Assembly (NCBI GenBank): GCA_023268935.1
Contig: JALRKK010000106.1
Coordinates: 1-46,500, forward strand
Source of the DNA: Glaciecola sp.
Lineage (GTDB): Bacteria; Pseudomonadota; Gammaproteobacteria; Enterobacterales; Alteromonadaceae
Direction of reading: 5' to 3'
Length of the DNA: 46,500 bases
The translations under genes and the position numbers were made by a program. Within the stretch, counting starts at the first letter, position 1. Each line of letters begins with the position of its first letter. Shown here piece after piece: positions 25,291-34,561 of the stretch. Below the pieces are notes generated by a model. That model searched no databases and was not told the DNA's origin. It saw only the letters and a list, made by a program, of their open reading frames with translations.

Positions 25291-26105
25291 TGTCCCACGC
25301 TCACCGTTACGACAATATGTTTACTGCACTTGCCGAGAAACAGCAAGGTGCTTTTGTGCCATTCGTTATGATTGGCGATCCAACGATTGAGACGTCTACT
25401 CGTATTATTCAAACGCTGATTGATCATGGCGCCGATGCATTGGAACTCGGTTTTCCTTACTCTGATCCCATTGCCGATGGCCCAACTATTCAAGCTGCGT
25501 CCATTCGAGCGTTAGCGCACAAAATGACTCCGAGCGATTGCTTTACTGTTATTCGCAATATACGTGCAGCGAACCCAGATATTCCAATTGGTTTATTACT
25601 CTACTCTAACCTTGTGCTTGCTCGTGGCGTTGAAACGTTTTACGCCGATGCGTATGCTGCCGGAGTGGATTCCATTTTGATTGCGGATGTGCCAATTCGT
25701 GAAGCGGCGCGATTTGTCGATGTCGCTAAGGCCAATCACATCGACCAGATCTTAATTGCCCCTCCCAACGCGACCGATGAAACCCTCGACGCACTCGGTA
25801 AATACTCTTCTGGCTATACCTATTTACTTGGTCGTGCAGGGGTGACGGGTGCCGAAACTGCTGCGCAAACGCCTGCGCACGAATTGATTGACAATCTCAA
25901 TCGCTTCAATGCCGCACCGCCTTTGCTAGGCTTTGGTATCGCCCAACCTGCACAAGTTAAAGACGCTATTTCCGCTGGTGCGGCTGGGGCTATCTCAGGC
26001 TCAGCAGTGGTAAACATCATTGCTAAGCATCTTGATGATGAGGATGCAATGTGTCAGGCTCTGGGTGAGTTTGTCCGAGCCATGAAAGAAGCAACCCAGT
26101 TTTAA
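25290..26105 (+). CDS. trpA: Tryptophan synthase alpha chain
   Basis: This TIM-barrel subunit releases indole from indole-3-glycerol phosphate. The 271 residues include [25 protein letters not shown] with catalytic Glu52 and Asp63, [11 protein letters not shown] and [16 protein letters not shown] precedes the overlapping start. It is the last biosynthetic gene of the operon, with yciI following after a gap of about 30 bases. Confidence 0.97.
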   Translation: MSHAHRYDNMFTALAEKQQGAFVPFVMIGDPTIETSTRIIQTLIDHGADALELGFPYSDPIADGPTIQAASIRALAHKMTPSDCFTVIRNIRAANPDIPIGLLLYSNLVLARGVETFYADAYAAGVDSILIADVPIREAARFVDVAKANHIDQILIAPPNATDETLDALGKYSSGYTYLLGRAGVTGAETAAQTPAHELIDNLNRFNAAPPLLGFGIAQPAQVKDAISAGAAGAISGSAVVNIIAKHLDDEDAMCQALGEFVRAMKEATQF

Positions 26106-26138
26106 ACAGTATATCTTCTCTACCCTATAGGAAATATG

Positions 26139-26438
26139 ATGCTTTACGCGATTATTGCACAGGACAAACCCGACACATTAGAGCAGCGCTTAGCTGCCCG
26201 CCCCAACCATCTCGCGCGATTAATCGCATTAAAAGATGCTGGACATTTGGTTATGGCGGGACCGCATCCAGCCATTGATTCCGATGATCCAGGCCCTGCA
26301 GGATTCACTGGTTCTTTGGTGATTGCTGAGTTTGCATCTTTAGAAGACGCGCAAGCGTGGGCAAATGCCGATCCTTATATTGAGGCTGGTGTTTATGAAC
26401 AAGTTACGGTAAAACCTTACAAAAAAGTTCTACCGTAA
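26139..26438 (+). CDS. yciI: YciI-like protein
   Basis: A 99-residue YCII-domain protein (ferredoxin-like fold), with [27 protein letters not shown] and a central [12 protein letters not shown]. The closest pattern is E. coli YciI, whose catalytic role is unclear although a His-Asp pair suggests a small-molecule enzyme. It follows trpA on the same strand. Of two adjacent ATGs (26136, 26139) I chose the second from family alignment and spacing from AGGA. No clear terminator follows in the 55 bases before the convergent protease gene. Confidence 0.88.
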   Translation: MLYAIIAQDKPDTLEQRLAARPNHLARLIALKDAGHLVMAGPHPAIDSDDPGPAGFTGSLVIAEFASLEDAQAWANADPYIEAGVYEQVTVKPYKKVLP

Positions 26439-26493
26439 TAGTTAAAGCGCTAATGACTTCTTAACCGCGAATGGCTTTCAGTGAGTTCGACAT

Positions 26494-29316
26494 TCACTGT
26501 AGTGATTCGTGGATCACTTCCACGTTAATCATTCGACCTTCAGTCAGATATTGATTGGCCGCTCGTCTCACATCTTCCACTGTGATAGACCGAATCAAAT
26601 CCTCTAAGGCAAACCAACGATCAACTGCATTGGGTTCAATATGCAGCAGTCCCAAACGGTTTAGCCAAAACCCATTTTGCTCAATCGCTTGATTGATCCC
26701 CGCAACTAAGGGCTCGACAGCGCGTGATAACTCATCATCACTGATCCCGCCTGCACTTTTGACCGCCGCGACAATCTCATCATAGGCCTGCATAACTTGT
26801 CCAAGCTGCTCAGGTGAAGTCTGTGTATCAAATTGAATATAACCATCATCCACCACATACCTAGATTGCGTGTTAAACACACCAGGTGAATACGCTGCAC
26901 CCAATTCTTCGCGAAGCTTTTGGGTCACCTTTAGGCTCAACACTTCGCGTAAAATATTCAAGGTGTTGTTGCGTTTTTTATCGCTGTTATCCGCGGTGTG
27001 ATAGACGCGAATAGCCAACGCATTTTGTGGATTTCCCTGATGCGTTAAACGATATTGTCCTGGAGTGTCTAGTCGTAAATCTTTGACTTTGCGCTTTTGT
27101 GGTGGGGTAAAATCATATGCTAGGGCACCGAACGTTTGTGCAACAAAATTGATCACTTCTTCCACATCAACATCCCCTACTATTGAGAGCGTCATAGGAC
27201 CATCAGCAAGTTGTTCTTGACGCTCCGCATTGAGTTCTGCAAAGGTGCGACTTAACGCAACGGATAATTCAGGGGTACTTACCCTTACATCATTGGCGTA
27301 GAGTAGCTTTTGTAACTCAAAACTGCGCACCGCATTGACCGAACTTTTGGCTTGCTGATATTGCTGTTGGGTATTTTGTCGATAGAGATTTTGTAATGCT
27401 GGATCCCATGCCGCATCCGACACAAACGCGGCCATAAGCTGCAGTTGTAATAATAAGTGTTCATTTGACGCATTGAAGCGCCCTCCCCATGTATTAAAGC
27501 GAGGCACAAAGCGCAAACTCACATCTTTGTCAGAGAGTAATTCACGCAGTTCATTGACGTTGTGCTGGCCTAAACCTGCCGCCACCATGTAATTATAAAG
27601 CTCTTTTAAACCCGAATCTTTCTCGGTAAAAAATTGATAGCCTGTCCCGTAGCGCAAATCAAACTCAACTTGTCCTGTAACTAATTTAGTCGGCTTCACG
27701 TTAAGATGTAAACCGTTATCGAACGTCACTGTAGTAATGTCATAGACTTCATCATACTCGCGTGATACGACTTCACCATCTTGACCAAAATCTGTATAGG
27801 CAAAGGCTTTTGTCACCGCAAATTCATCCGGCACAATCTCAAGATCAAGCGCATTATTAAACGCCGATTCGATGTCTTCTTGGGTGATTTGGGCAGATGC
27901 GTCACTTTGCACAAAGACAGTCGGCTCAACGGCTGAGAATTGATCAACCAATACTTGATTAATTTCGTCTAAGGTAAAAGTCTGCATCAACTCCTCAAAC
28001 AGTTTAAGCTCAGCCTGAGGCGACAAAATCGCTCTTTCGTCATCCAGACTTTCCAAAAGCGCCTGGGTGATACGAGCGGTATCCAGTGTATCGGCTTCTG
28101 AGGCAACGGTATAAAGGCCATTGCGAATACTTGTTATTTGACGGTCAGCTTCATCCCATGTCACTCCAAACTCTTGAATTTTTAGAATTTCCACAACCAG
28201 TTCGCTTAACGCATCACGCCAGCGATCTGGTGACGTACTAACGAGAGACAAAGAGATATCCGCCCGTTCGAACAAATTAAATTGTGCATGATAGGCATTT
28301 TCAAACGATGCTTCACCAGTCAGTAACTTCGATGCCAAACGGTAATTCAAAATACTATTCGCGATTAACTTCAAATACTCATCTCGGCGTTGCGCAACAC
28401 TATCCCCTTTAGATTGAGACATTTGACTTAACGTTATCATGACTTGAGTCGGCAAACCTGGAGCTTGATGCACAACAAACACAGGCTCAACTGGCGTACT
28501 TAACTCACCTACTAACGTATCTGGACGTTGTGACTCATTGCTCCAATCAGCAAAATTCGATTCGACTTTTGCTTGCATCTTTTGCGCATCAAAATCCCCA
28601 ACAATGATCAAAGTACTATTAGCTGGAGTGTAATAACGAGCATAAAAATCTTTTAGTTGTGGTGCGGTCATGGCTCGTAGCGCGTCTTTGGTGCCAATTG
28701 CCCAGCGTTGTGCATAGCGCATGCCCTTGGTGTACTGATTAAATTGCTTTTGTTGTGCTTGGAAGGCCAGAGTATTACGAGCATCATACTCGGCAAGCAC
28801 CACTGGGATTTCTGCCGCTAATGCGGATGCTGATATTGTGAGATTGGAAGCCGTTTCTCGCATCAAAAACAACGCAGTATCGATGATTGCTTCAGAGTTT
28901 GTTGGCAAATCTAATTTGTATTGCGTTTCGTGAAAGCTGGTTGAAGCATTGGTATCTGCACCGAAACTCAAGCCATAGCGCTCTAAAATCGCTACCATTT
29001 CGCCTTCAGGCACATTGGTTGAACCATTAAACGCCATATGTTCAAGTAAATGGGCAAGCCCTAACTCATTATCCGCTTCATCGAGACTGCCCACGTTAAT
29101 GTGTAAACGCACGGCAATTTCGTTTTTTGGGGTTTGATTTTCAACCAAGTAATACGTCAAGCCGTTCGCTAACTGTCCTTGTTTGATACGTGGATTATCA
29201 ATTAACTGAGTCGCAATCGGTAACTGTCCCGAGTGCCACAGTTCATGTGGTGTTTTCACTTGCGTGGCACAGGCAGTCAAACCAAACGCAATCACTATCA
29301 ACCAAAATATTCGCAT
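26494..29316 (-). CDS. M16-family zinc metallopeptidase, lipoprotein
   Basis: A 940-residue insulinase/PqqL-like protease anchored as a lipoprotein. A short signal peptide ends in LTAC (lipidated Cys16). The inverted zinc motif HLLEHMAF (His89, Glu92, His93) is in the N-terminal M16 domain; the downstream LAEYDARN probably supplies the third ligand. A second, non-catalytic M16 unit occupies about 500-940. Length fits the two-unit clamshell of the family. GAGG lies before the chosen ATG; an upstream ATG at 29352 adds a charged stretch that would spoil the signal peptide. It is divergent from a PepSY/two-component operon. Likely role is peptide degradation in the periplasm. Confidence 0.9.
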   Translation of the reverse strand: MRIFWLIVIAFGLTACATQVKTPHELWHSGQLPIATQLIDNPRIKQGQLANGLTYYLVENQTPKNEIAVRLHINVGSLDEADNELGLAHLLEHMAFNGSTNVPEGEMVAILERYGLSFGADTNASTSFHETQYKLDLPTNSEAIIDTALFLMRETASNLTISASALAAEIPVVLAEYDARNTLAFQAQQKQFNQYTKGMRYAQRWAIGTKDALRAMTAPQLKDFYARYYTPANSTLIIVGDFDAQKMQAKVESNFADWSNESQRPDTLVGELSTPVEPVFVVHQAPGLPTQVMITLSQMSQSKGDSVAQRRDEYLKLIANSILNYRLASKLLTGEASFENAYHAQFNLFERADISLSLVSTSPDRWRDALSELVVEILKIQEFGVTWDEADRQITSIRNGLYTVASEADTLDTARITQALLESLDDERAILSPQAELKLFEELMQTFTLDEINQVLVDQFSAVEPTVFVQSDASAQITQEDIESAFNNALDLEIVPDEFAVTKAFAYTDFGQDGEVVSREYDEVYDITTVTFDNGLHLNVKPTKLVTGQVEFDLRYGTGYQFFTEKDSGLKELYNYMVAAGLGQHNVNELRELLSDKDVSLRFVPRFNTWGGRFNASNEHLLLQLQLMAAFVSDAAWDPALQNLYRQNTQQQYQQAKSSVNAVRSFELQKLLYANDVRVSTPELSVALSRTFAELNAERQEQLADGPMTLSIVGDVDVEEVINFVAQTFGALAYDFTPPQKRKVKDLRLDTPGQYRLTHQGNPQNALAIRVYHTADNSDKKRNNTLNILREVLSLKVTQKLREELGAAYSPGVFNTQSRYVVDDGYIQFDTQTSPEQLGQVMQAYDEIVAAVKSAGGISDDELSRAVEPLVAGINQAIEQNGFWLNRLGLLHIEPNAVDRWFALEDLIRSITVEDVRRAANQYLTEGRMINVEVIHESLQ

Positions 29317-29369
29317 TAAATTGCCTCTATCCTTTTCTTTCTGACTCAACATTCGCTAAGATAAATATG

Positions 29370-29392
29370 AATTCAGTTCATTACCAATTCAG
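29370..29392 (+). repeat. Direct repeat AATTCAG in a divergent promoter region
   Basis: AATTCAG occurs at 29370-29376 and 29386-29392, a 16-base period, in the 99-base gap between the M16 protease and the PepSY/regulator operon. A TACTAT -10-like element follows at 29399. Direct repeats before an OmpR-type regulator could be its own binding site, but the 16-base spacing is not the usual 10-11, so this is tentative. Confidence 0.3.
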
Positions 29393-29415
29393 ACATTTAC
29401 TATAGACTTAACGCA

Positions 29416-29724
29416 ATGATAGTTCGAGTATTTATTTGTGTAATTCTGTGTCTGTCCAGCTCAATAGCCATGGCTCACATAGACAATGAAACGGAACCGC
29501 GCAAGCTGACCGTGCGCCATGCCATGGACGCAGAAAAACAAGCTGCTATTGCCGCGGCAAAACGTCTTCACGAGGGGCGAATTCTACAAATGCAACGCTA
29601 TGGTGAGCGCTATCGCTTTAAAATGATGAGCAAAGATGGCCGTGTAACCACTGTGGAGATTCATAGCAAGCAATTCAAATCGGCACAAACAATGCGCCCG
29701 TCTAATCAAAAAAAGGACCCCTAA
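29416..29724 (+). CDS. Periplasmic PepSY-domain protein
   Basis: A 102-residue secreted protein with a signal peptide (cleavage near AMA-HID) and a single PepSY-like module: AAIAAAKRLHEGRILQMQRYG, then YRFKMMSKDGRVTTVEI. Such small PepSY proteins are often encoded beside two-component systems and may interact with the kinase's periplasmic domain or proteases. Its stop shares one base with the start of the response regulator, so the two are coupled. Confidence 0.8.
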   Translation: MIVRVFICVILCLSSSIAMAHIDNETEPRKLTVRHAMDAEKQAAIAAAKRLHEGRILQMQRYGERYRFKMMSKDGRVTTVEIHSKQFKSAQTMRPSNQKKDP

Positions 29725-30398
29725 TGCGATTATTAATTGTTGAAGATACCCCACAATTATTGGTTCAGTTGGATATGTTTTTTCAAAAAAATGGATTCAG
29801 TGTGGACTTGGCCGATGACGGTGAACGTGCCTTATTTTTGCTCAAAGAATATGAATATGATGCGGCGATTATCGACTTAGGCCTGCCCAAACTAGATGGA
29901 CTAGAAGTCATCAAAGCCGCACGCAAACTCGATATAAAGGTGCCAGTCCTGATTTTAACCGCCCGCGACAGTTGGCAACAAAAAGTCGATGGTCTTGATG
30001 CGGGTGGCGATGATTATCTGACCAAACCGTTTCATGAAGAAGAACTCCTCGCTCGAGTCAAAGCCCTTATCCGTCGCTCATCGGGTCATGCGTCATCCGA
30101 ACTCAAAGCGGGTCCGATTACTTTGGATTTATCACTCCAACAAGTCTATGTTTCAGAGCGTCCGCTTGAGCTTACCGCTTATGAATACAAGGTGTTGGAG
30201 TATTTGATGCTTCATCCCAAAAAAGTGATTTCAAAATCAGAGTTAACCGAACACATTTATGACCAAGATTTTGATTTGGACAGCAATGTAATTGAAGTCT
30301 TTGTCGGACGGTTACGCAAAAAACTCGATCCGGACAACTCTATTAAACCTATTGAAACCTTACGCGGCAGAGGATATCGCTTATTTTCGCCCGCTTAA
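29724..30398 (+). CDS. OmpR/PhoP-family response regulator
   Basis: A 224-residue regulator: receiver domain (1-118) with the acidic pair in IVEDTPQ, acceptor Asp51 in IIDLGLPKLDGL and the switch Lys in DYLTKPFHEEE, then an OmpR winged helix (about 130-222, ELTAYEYKVLEYLM ... VFVGRLRKKLD ... ETLRGRGYRLF). It is overlapped by the PepSY gene and followed 17 bases later by its kinase. PhoP/QseB-like by overall pattern; the signal is unknown. Confidence 0.92.
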   Translation: MRLLIVEDTPQLLVQLDMFFQKNGFSVDLADDGERALFLLKEYEYDAAIIDLGLPKLDGLEVIKAARKLDIKVPVLILTARDSWQQKVDGLDAGGDDYLTKPFHEEELLARVKALIRRSSGHASSELKAGPITLDLSLQQVYVSERPLELTAYEYKVLEYLMLHPKKVISKSELTEHIYDQDFDLDSNVIEVFVGRLRKKLDPDNSIKPIETLRGRGYRLFSPA

Positions 30399-30415
30399 AC
30401 GCCCTGTCTCTCACC

Positions 30416-31702
30416 ATGCGCAGTGTGTTGTCACTGTGCTTAGTGGTTATTTTTGTGCTGCCTGCTTTGGTGTGGTCCATTAGTACAGCGCACTTTAGCT
30501 CGCTTGAGCGTGCAAAAATGACTGAACTGGAATTAATGAGCTATGTGCTGATAGCAGACTTTGACCTTCGTGAAAGTGTCATCACCATGCCCGTAGCCGT
30601 ATTGGATGAGCGTTTTAATATTACGCAAAGTGGTTATCACGGGTATATCAAGCTCAATGACACGTTGATCTGGCAATCCGTCTCGGTCACCGATACCATT
30701 GAGCCAGCAAAGCTACCGCGCACTGGTGCTGGTGAATCACGTTTTTCAACGATTGAACACGACGGTGAGACATGGTATCTGTATAGTTTTACCGCCGAGT
30801 TTCTCAACTATAATCGCTATGAAGCGATTCATTTTCACATCGCCAATCATGCCCGAGATATGCGAGCTGAACACGCTGTGTTCACTCGTACATTGTGGCA
30901 ATCAACATTAGTCATTTCATTGGTTATTACCATTGTTCTCATTCTTAGCTTGTTATCCGTTTTACTCCCAGTACGCACCTTAATTGCTCAGCTAAAACGA
31001 ACTCGTCAAGGCCAACAAAGTCAATTATCAGGTGAGTTTCCATTGGAGCTAAATGCAATGAAGTCCACCATCAATAGGGTTTTACAGGAAGAACAACAAC
31101 AACGAGAGCGCTATCAAAATGCCTTGCAAGATCTTGCGCATTCCCTTAAAACCCCTCTTACGGTCATTAAAGGCGATCCAGCTTTACCATCTAGCTTACA
31201 TCCTCAGGTTGACCAAATTGATCAAATCATTCAAAGGCAACTTTCGCGAGCACGTTTTAGTCAAAAGTCAGGACATCAGCGCATTGCGCTGTCGCCTGTG
31301 ATTGAAAAAGTTTGCGAGAGCATGCACAAAATTCACGCCGATAAAGCGCTGAATATTATGTACGATGAAACTCAATCTGTTAAATACGCAATAGACCAAG
31401 CAGACTGGTATGAGATCCTTGGTAACATTCTAGATAATGCCTGTAAGGCTGCACAAAAACGCGTAAAAGTCACATTAAAAGAAGATCTGCAATGGGTGGT
31501 GCTAAGCGTCGAAGATGATGGACAAGGTATCCCCCTTGCACAGCAAAAACAGATCCTTAAACGAGGTTATCGGCTAGACCAATATACGGAAGGTTCTGGA
31601 ATTGGTCTTGCCACTGTCAATGACTTAGTCGATTTATATGGTGGCAAAATACGGTTCAGTGAAAATTTACCGTTTAGTCTTTCGATTTATCTGCCAAAGT
31701 AA
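30416..31702 (+). CDS. Sensor histidine kinase (PhoQ-like)
   Basis: A 428-residue inner-membrane kinase with two transmembrane segments (about 5-22 and 163-185) bracketing a roughly 140-residue periplasmic sensor. HAMP-like linker (185-225), HisKA box DLAHSLKTPLTV with acceptor His242, N box ILGNILDNACKAA, G1 VEDDGQGIP and G2 GSGIGLATV follow. It pairs with the regulator directly upstream. The periplasmic domain lacks an obvious acidic patch that would prove magnesium sensing. Its 3' end overlaps the convergent permease by 29 bases. Confidence 0.9.
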   Translation: MRSVLSLCLVVIFVLPALVWSISTAHFSSLERAKMTELELMSYVLIADFDLRESVITMPVAVLDERFNITQSGYHGYIKLNDTLIWQSVSVTDTIEPAKLPRTGAGESRFSTIEHDGETWYLYSFTAEFLNYNRYEAIHFHIANHARDMRAEHAVFTRTLWQSTLVISLVITIVLILSLLSVLLPVRTLIAQLKRTRQGQQSQLSGEFPLELNAMKSTINRVLQEEQQQRERYQNALQDLAHSLKTPLTVIKGDPALPSSLHPQVDQIDQIIQRQLSRARFSQKSGHQRIALSPVIEKVCESMHKIHADKALNIMYDETQSVKYAIDQADWYEILGNILDNACKAAQKRVKVTLKEDLQWVVLSVEDDGQGIPLAQQKQILKRGYRLDQYTEGSGIGLATVNDLVDLYGGKIRFSENLPFSLSIYLPK

Positions 31703-32768
31703 AATCCGCATCTTTATCGTCGTCTCGATGTGGCTCAAAATACTCATCGGCATCATCGGCAGACAACAGAACCGCTAACCACATGGTTTCTTCTCGAGAT
31801 TCTAGGGCAATTTTTACTATCATCGTCAATGGTACAGACAACAACATGCCCACTGAACCGAGTAACCAGCCCCAAAAAATCAACGACAAAAACACCACTA
31901 AGGTACTTAAACCAAGACCGCGCCCCATATAGCGAGGTTCAATCACATTCCCCATTACGGTATTAACGACGATAAAGCCCAAGCCGGTAAAGCCAGCTTT
32001 GGCAAACCCAAATTCCAAGAATGCCACGAGTACCGCGGGGATCGCCGCGATAATCGAACCAATATTGGGAATGAAATTTAATAAAAATGCCAATACCGCC
32101 CATAACATAAAGTGATCGACACCCAAAAAGTACAACCAAATGCCAATCAACGTGCCAGTCGCCAACGAAATAAGGGATTTGATCCCAAGATAATCTTTGA
32201 CCGACTGTAAAAAGCGATCAATATGATGCAACTTCATACCAGGATCACGCAATGCAATATGCACACGCTTGGGAATACTTTCAGCCTCAAACAACATAAA
32301 GATCACGGTCAAAATGATCAGGAATAAATTCGAAAGCACCCCACCTAAACCAGAAATAAAATTGGTGGCAACGGACATTGCTGTACCCGGATCAAGGTGA
32401 TTAAGAATTAGATCTTTATCAATGTAAATATTGAAATTTCGCAATTGTTCCACAATCCACACGAATTCTTTGCTAAGCTGAGCTTGGTAGATGGGCAGAT
32501 TTTGGCGAAATTCGGCTAAGGATTGCCCAACCAAACCAGCGAGCATAAATCCAATTACGATAATTAGCAGTATAACTAAGGTAACCGAGAGCCAACGTGG
32601 TATGCGATAGCGCGAGGCAAAATTAATCAATGGGCTACACGCAATCGCGATAAAAAGCGAAAGTAAGAATGGGACCATAATGGCGCTTGCGGCTTTGATC
32701 CCAGATAGTACGACGACGACCGCAGCGGTCACTACAAATATTTTGGCTGTTGAAGATTGTAATTCCAT
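31674..32768 (-). CDS. AI-2E family transporter (PerM/TqsA-like permease)
   Basis: A 364-residue inner-membrane protein with about eight hydrophobic segments, the family start (VLSGIKAASAIMVPFLLSLF), the central FLNFIPNIGSIIAAIPAVL and the late VEPRYMGRGLGLSTLVVFLSLIFWGWLLG motif. The C-terminal tail is acidic (DDADEYFEPHRDDDKDAD). Members export small molecules such as AI-2 or act as ion antiporters, so substrate cannot be stated. It is divergent from folX. Confidence 0.87.
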   Translation of the reverse strand: MELQSSTAKIFVVTAAVVVVLSGIKAASAIMVPFLLSLFIAIACSPLINFASRYRIPRWLSVTLVILLIIVIGFMLAGLVGQSLAEFRQNLPIYQAQLSKEFVWIVEQLRNFNIYIDKDLILNHLDPGTAMSVATNFISGLGGVLSNLFLIILTVIFMLFEAESIPKRVHIALRDPGMKLHHIDRFLQSVKDYLGIKSLISLATGTLIGIWLYFLGVDHFMLWAVLAFLLNFIPNIGSIIAAIPAVLVAFLEFGFAKAGFTGLGFIVVNTVMGNVIEPRYMGRGLGLSTLVVFLSLIFWGWLLGSVGMLLSVPLTMIVKIALESREETMWLAVLLSADDADEYFEPHRDDDKDADFTLADKSKD

Positions 32769-32838
32769 AGATCCCTAGCAAGCAAACGAGAGTGTTTGAT
32801 AAAGCACTTTGTACACATAATAACAGGAACTTACCGTA

Positions 32839-33207
32839 ATGAAATTAGATGATGCTACGATCCGCATAAAAAATCTACGCTTGCGTACCTTTATCGGCTT
32901 TAACGAGGAAGAAATGCAAAAGAAACAGGATGTTGTCATCAACGCTGTCATTAAGTATGACGCTATAAAGGCAGCTGAAAACGACAATGTTGACCTTGCT
33001 ATTAATTACAAAGTGATCACGAAAGCGGTCATTAAACTCGTTGAAAACAATCGCTTTTTGTTACTTGAAAAGCTGACCCACGACATACTGGCATTGTGTG
33101 CCGATCACCCTTGGGTCAAATGGGCGGAAGTTGAGGTGGATAAGCCTCATGCGTTACGTTTTGCCGATTCAGTCTCATTGAGTATTGCTTGCTCAAAGGA
33201 CGTCTAA
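32839..33207 (+). CDS. folX: Dihydroneopterin triphosphate 2'-epimerase
   Basis: A 122-residue cytoplasmic pterin enzyme of the FolB/FolX tunnelling fold. IRIKNLRLRTFIGFNEEE, NYKVITKAVIKLVENNRFLLLEKLTHD and DKPHALRFADSVS match FolX closely; the Lys/Glu active-site pattern is FolX rather than FolB. The yfcH-like gene follows 30 bases later, as in E. coli. A CAGGA ribosome site is present. Confidence 0.92.
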   Translation: MKLDDATIRIKNLRLRTFIGFNEEEMQKKQDVVINAVIKYDAIKAAENDNVDLAINYKVITKAVIKLVENNRFLLLEKLTHDILALCADHPWVKWAEVEVDKPHALRFADSVSLSIACSKDV

Positions 33208-33237
33208 TTCTTACGTTGGCAGATTGAAGGAAACACT

Positions 33238-34143
33238 ATGCGTATTTTGATTACGGGTGGAACAGGTTTAATTGGACAAGCATTTGTGCACGCTCATCTT
33301 AACGAACACGAGTTTCTCATCGTGAGTCGCAACCCGAATAAGGTATTGCAGACGTTTCCAGAAGCGGTATCAGCAGGAAAGGTTGAGAGCATCACGTTGG
33401 CTGAGCTGAACAAAGATGTGAGAGTGGATGCGGTCATTAATCTCGCAGGTGAACCCATTGCGGATAAGCGCTGGAACGATAAACAAAAGCGTTTGATTTG
33501 TGATAGCCGTTGGCATACCACCCAAGCACTAGTCGATTGGATACACTCAGCGATGACAAAACCAGTGGTGTTTATCAGTGGCTCTGCCATTGGTTACTAC
33601 GGTCGTCAAAATGATACCCCTGTCGCAGAAGATTTTGCCGAGATACATCATGAATTTAGCCATGAGTTATGCGCTCAATGGGAATCCATCGCCCAAACCG
33701 CGCCAGAATCCGTACGTATATGTACTGTACGTACTGGTGTTGTGCTAAGTGCGGAAAGAGGGGCATTGGGTAAAATGCTCATGCCGTTTAAATTTGGCTT
33801 AGGTGGCCCTGTCTCGCCAGGCTCGCAAGGGTTTTCTTGGATCCACATCGATGACATGGTTGCGGGATTGGCGTTTTTGCTCAATCAGGAAGACGCATCC
33901 GGTGCTTTTAACTTTACCGCCCCCACCCCAGTGTCAAATGAGGTGTTTTCAAAAGCTTTAGCCAAGCGCTTGAACCGCCCTTGCTTGTTTAAAGTGCCAC
34001 AGATTTCGATGAAGCTGTTATTAGGCGAAGGTGCAGATTTGCTCACTACGGGGCAATTTGTGATCCCTCAACGCTTGCTTGATGCCGGATTTGAATTTCG
34101 CTATGCCACGGTACAAGAAGCCTTAGATGCGCTAGAGTTATAA
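33238..34143 (+). CDS. yfcH: TIGR01777-family NAD-dependent epimerase-like protein
   Basis: A 301-residue extended-SDR-fold protein with the dinucleotide motif ITGGTGLIGQAFV near the N-terminus, INLAGEPIADKRWN, the catalytic-type ISGSAIGYYG, and the C-terminal DUF1731 unit (ALAKRLNRPCLFKVPQISMKLLLGEGADLLTTGQFVIPQRL). Substrate is not known for the family. Co-transcribed with folX, a conserved pair. The last 6 bases overlap a convergent gene. Confidence 0.9.
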   Translation: MRILITGGTGLIGQAFVHAHLNEHEFLIVSRNPNKVLQTFPEAVSAGKVESITLAELNKDVRVDAVINLAGEPIADKRWNDKQKRLICDSRWHTTQALVDWIHSAMTKPVVFISGSAIGYYGRQNDTPVAEDFAEIHHEFSHELCAQWESIAQTAPESVRICTVRTGVVLSAERGALGKMLMPFKFGLGGPVSPGSQGFSWIHIDDMVAGLAFLLNQEDASGAFNFTAPTPVSNEVFSKALAKRLNRPCLFKVPQISMKLLLGEGADLLTTGQFVIPQRLLDAGFEFRYATVQEALDALEL

Positions 34144-34560
34144 TATTTTCTTTGACTGTTTGGCTTGATAAATAGACCAAGCCAAACAGCCTGCTACCAC
34201 CACATCAATCCCCAAGCACCAATCAGGATAAAACCAACTCACTCCATCATTGACCACCAGCCAATGATGCACATAATCGTAGAAACCGTGATATAGCCAG
34301 ACCGCAACAGCAACTTTTTCTTTGCGGTCAGTCGTCCACTCTTGCATATGACTGATGCCCACCAGCATAAAGATGGGCATACCAAAGAACATTTCTTCAA
34401 TCACGCTTTGCGTGGGCGTTGATGAAAATAGTGCAAAACCCACGTAAATCGCAGGCAGAAAAATGGTGATGTGCAGTAAGTCCCACCCCATGATACGGGC
34501 ATAACGATACAGTGCGATACCAAAAGCGATACCGATCATAATGAGTATGAGTTGTTGCAT
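34138..34560 (-). CDS. Small polytopic membrane protein of unknown function
   Basis: A 140-residue protein with four likely transmembrane segments (about 3-20, 30-47, 55-75 and 115-133) and a conserved-looking polar patch EWTTDRKEKVAVAVWLYHGFYDYVHH, which contains several His and could be functional. I do not recognise the family with confidence. It begins 1 base after the ybbP-like gene, so it is probably the third gene of the ybbA-ybbP operon. Confidence 0.7.
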   Translation of the reverse strand: MQQLILIMIGIAFGIALYRYARIMGWDLLHITIFLPAIYVGFALFSSTPTQSVIEEMFFGMPIFMLVGISHMQEWTTDRKEKVAVAVWLYHGFYDYVHHWLVVNDGVSWFYPDWCLGIDVVVAGCLAWSIYQAKQSKKIL

Positions 34561-34561
34561 A

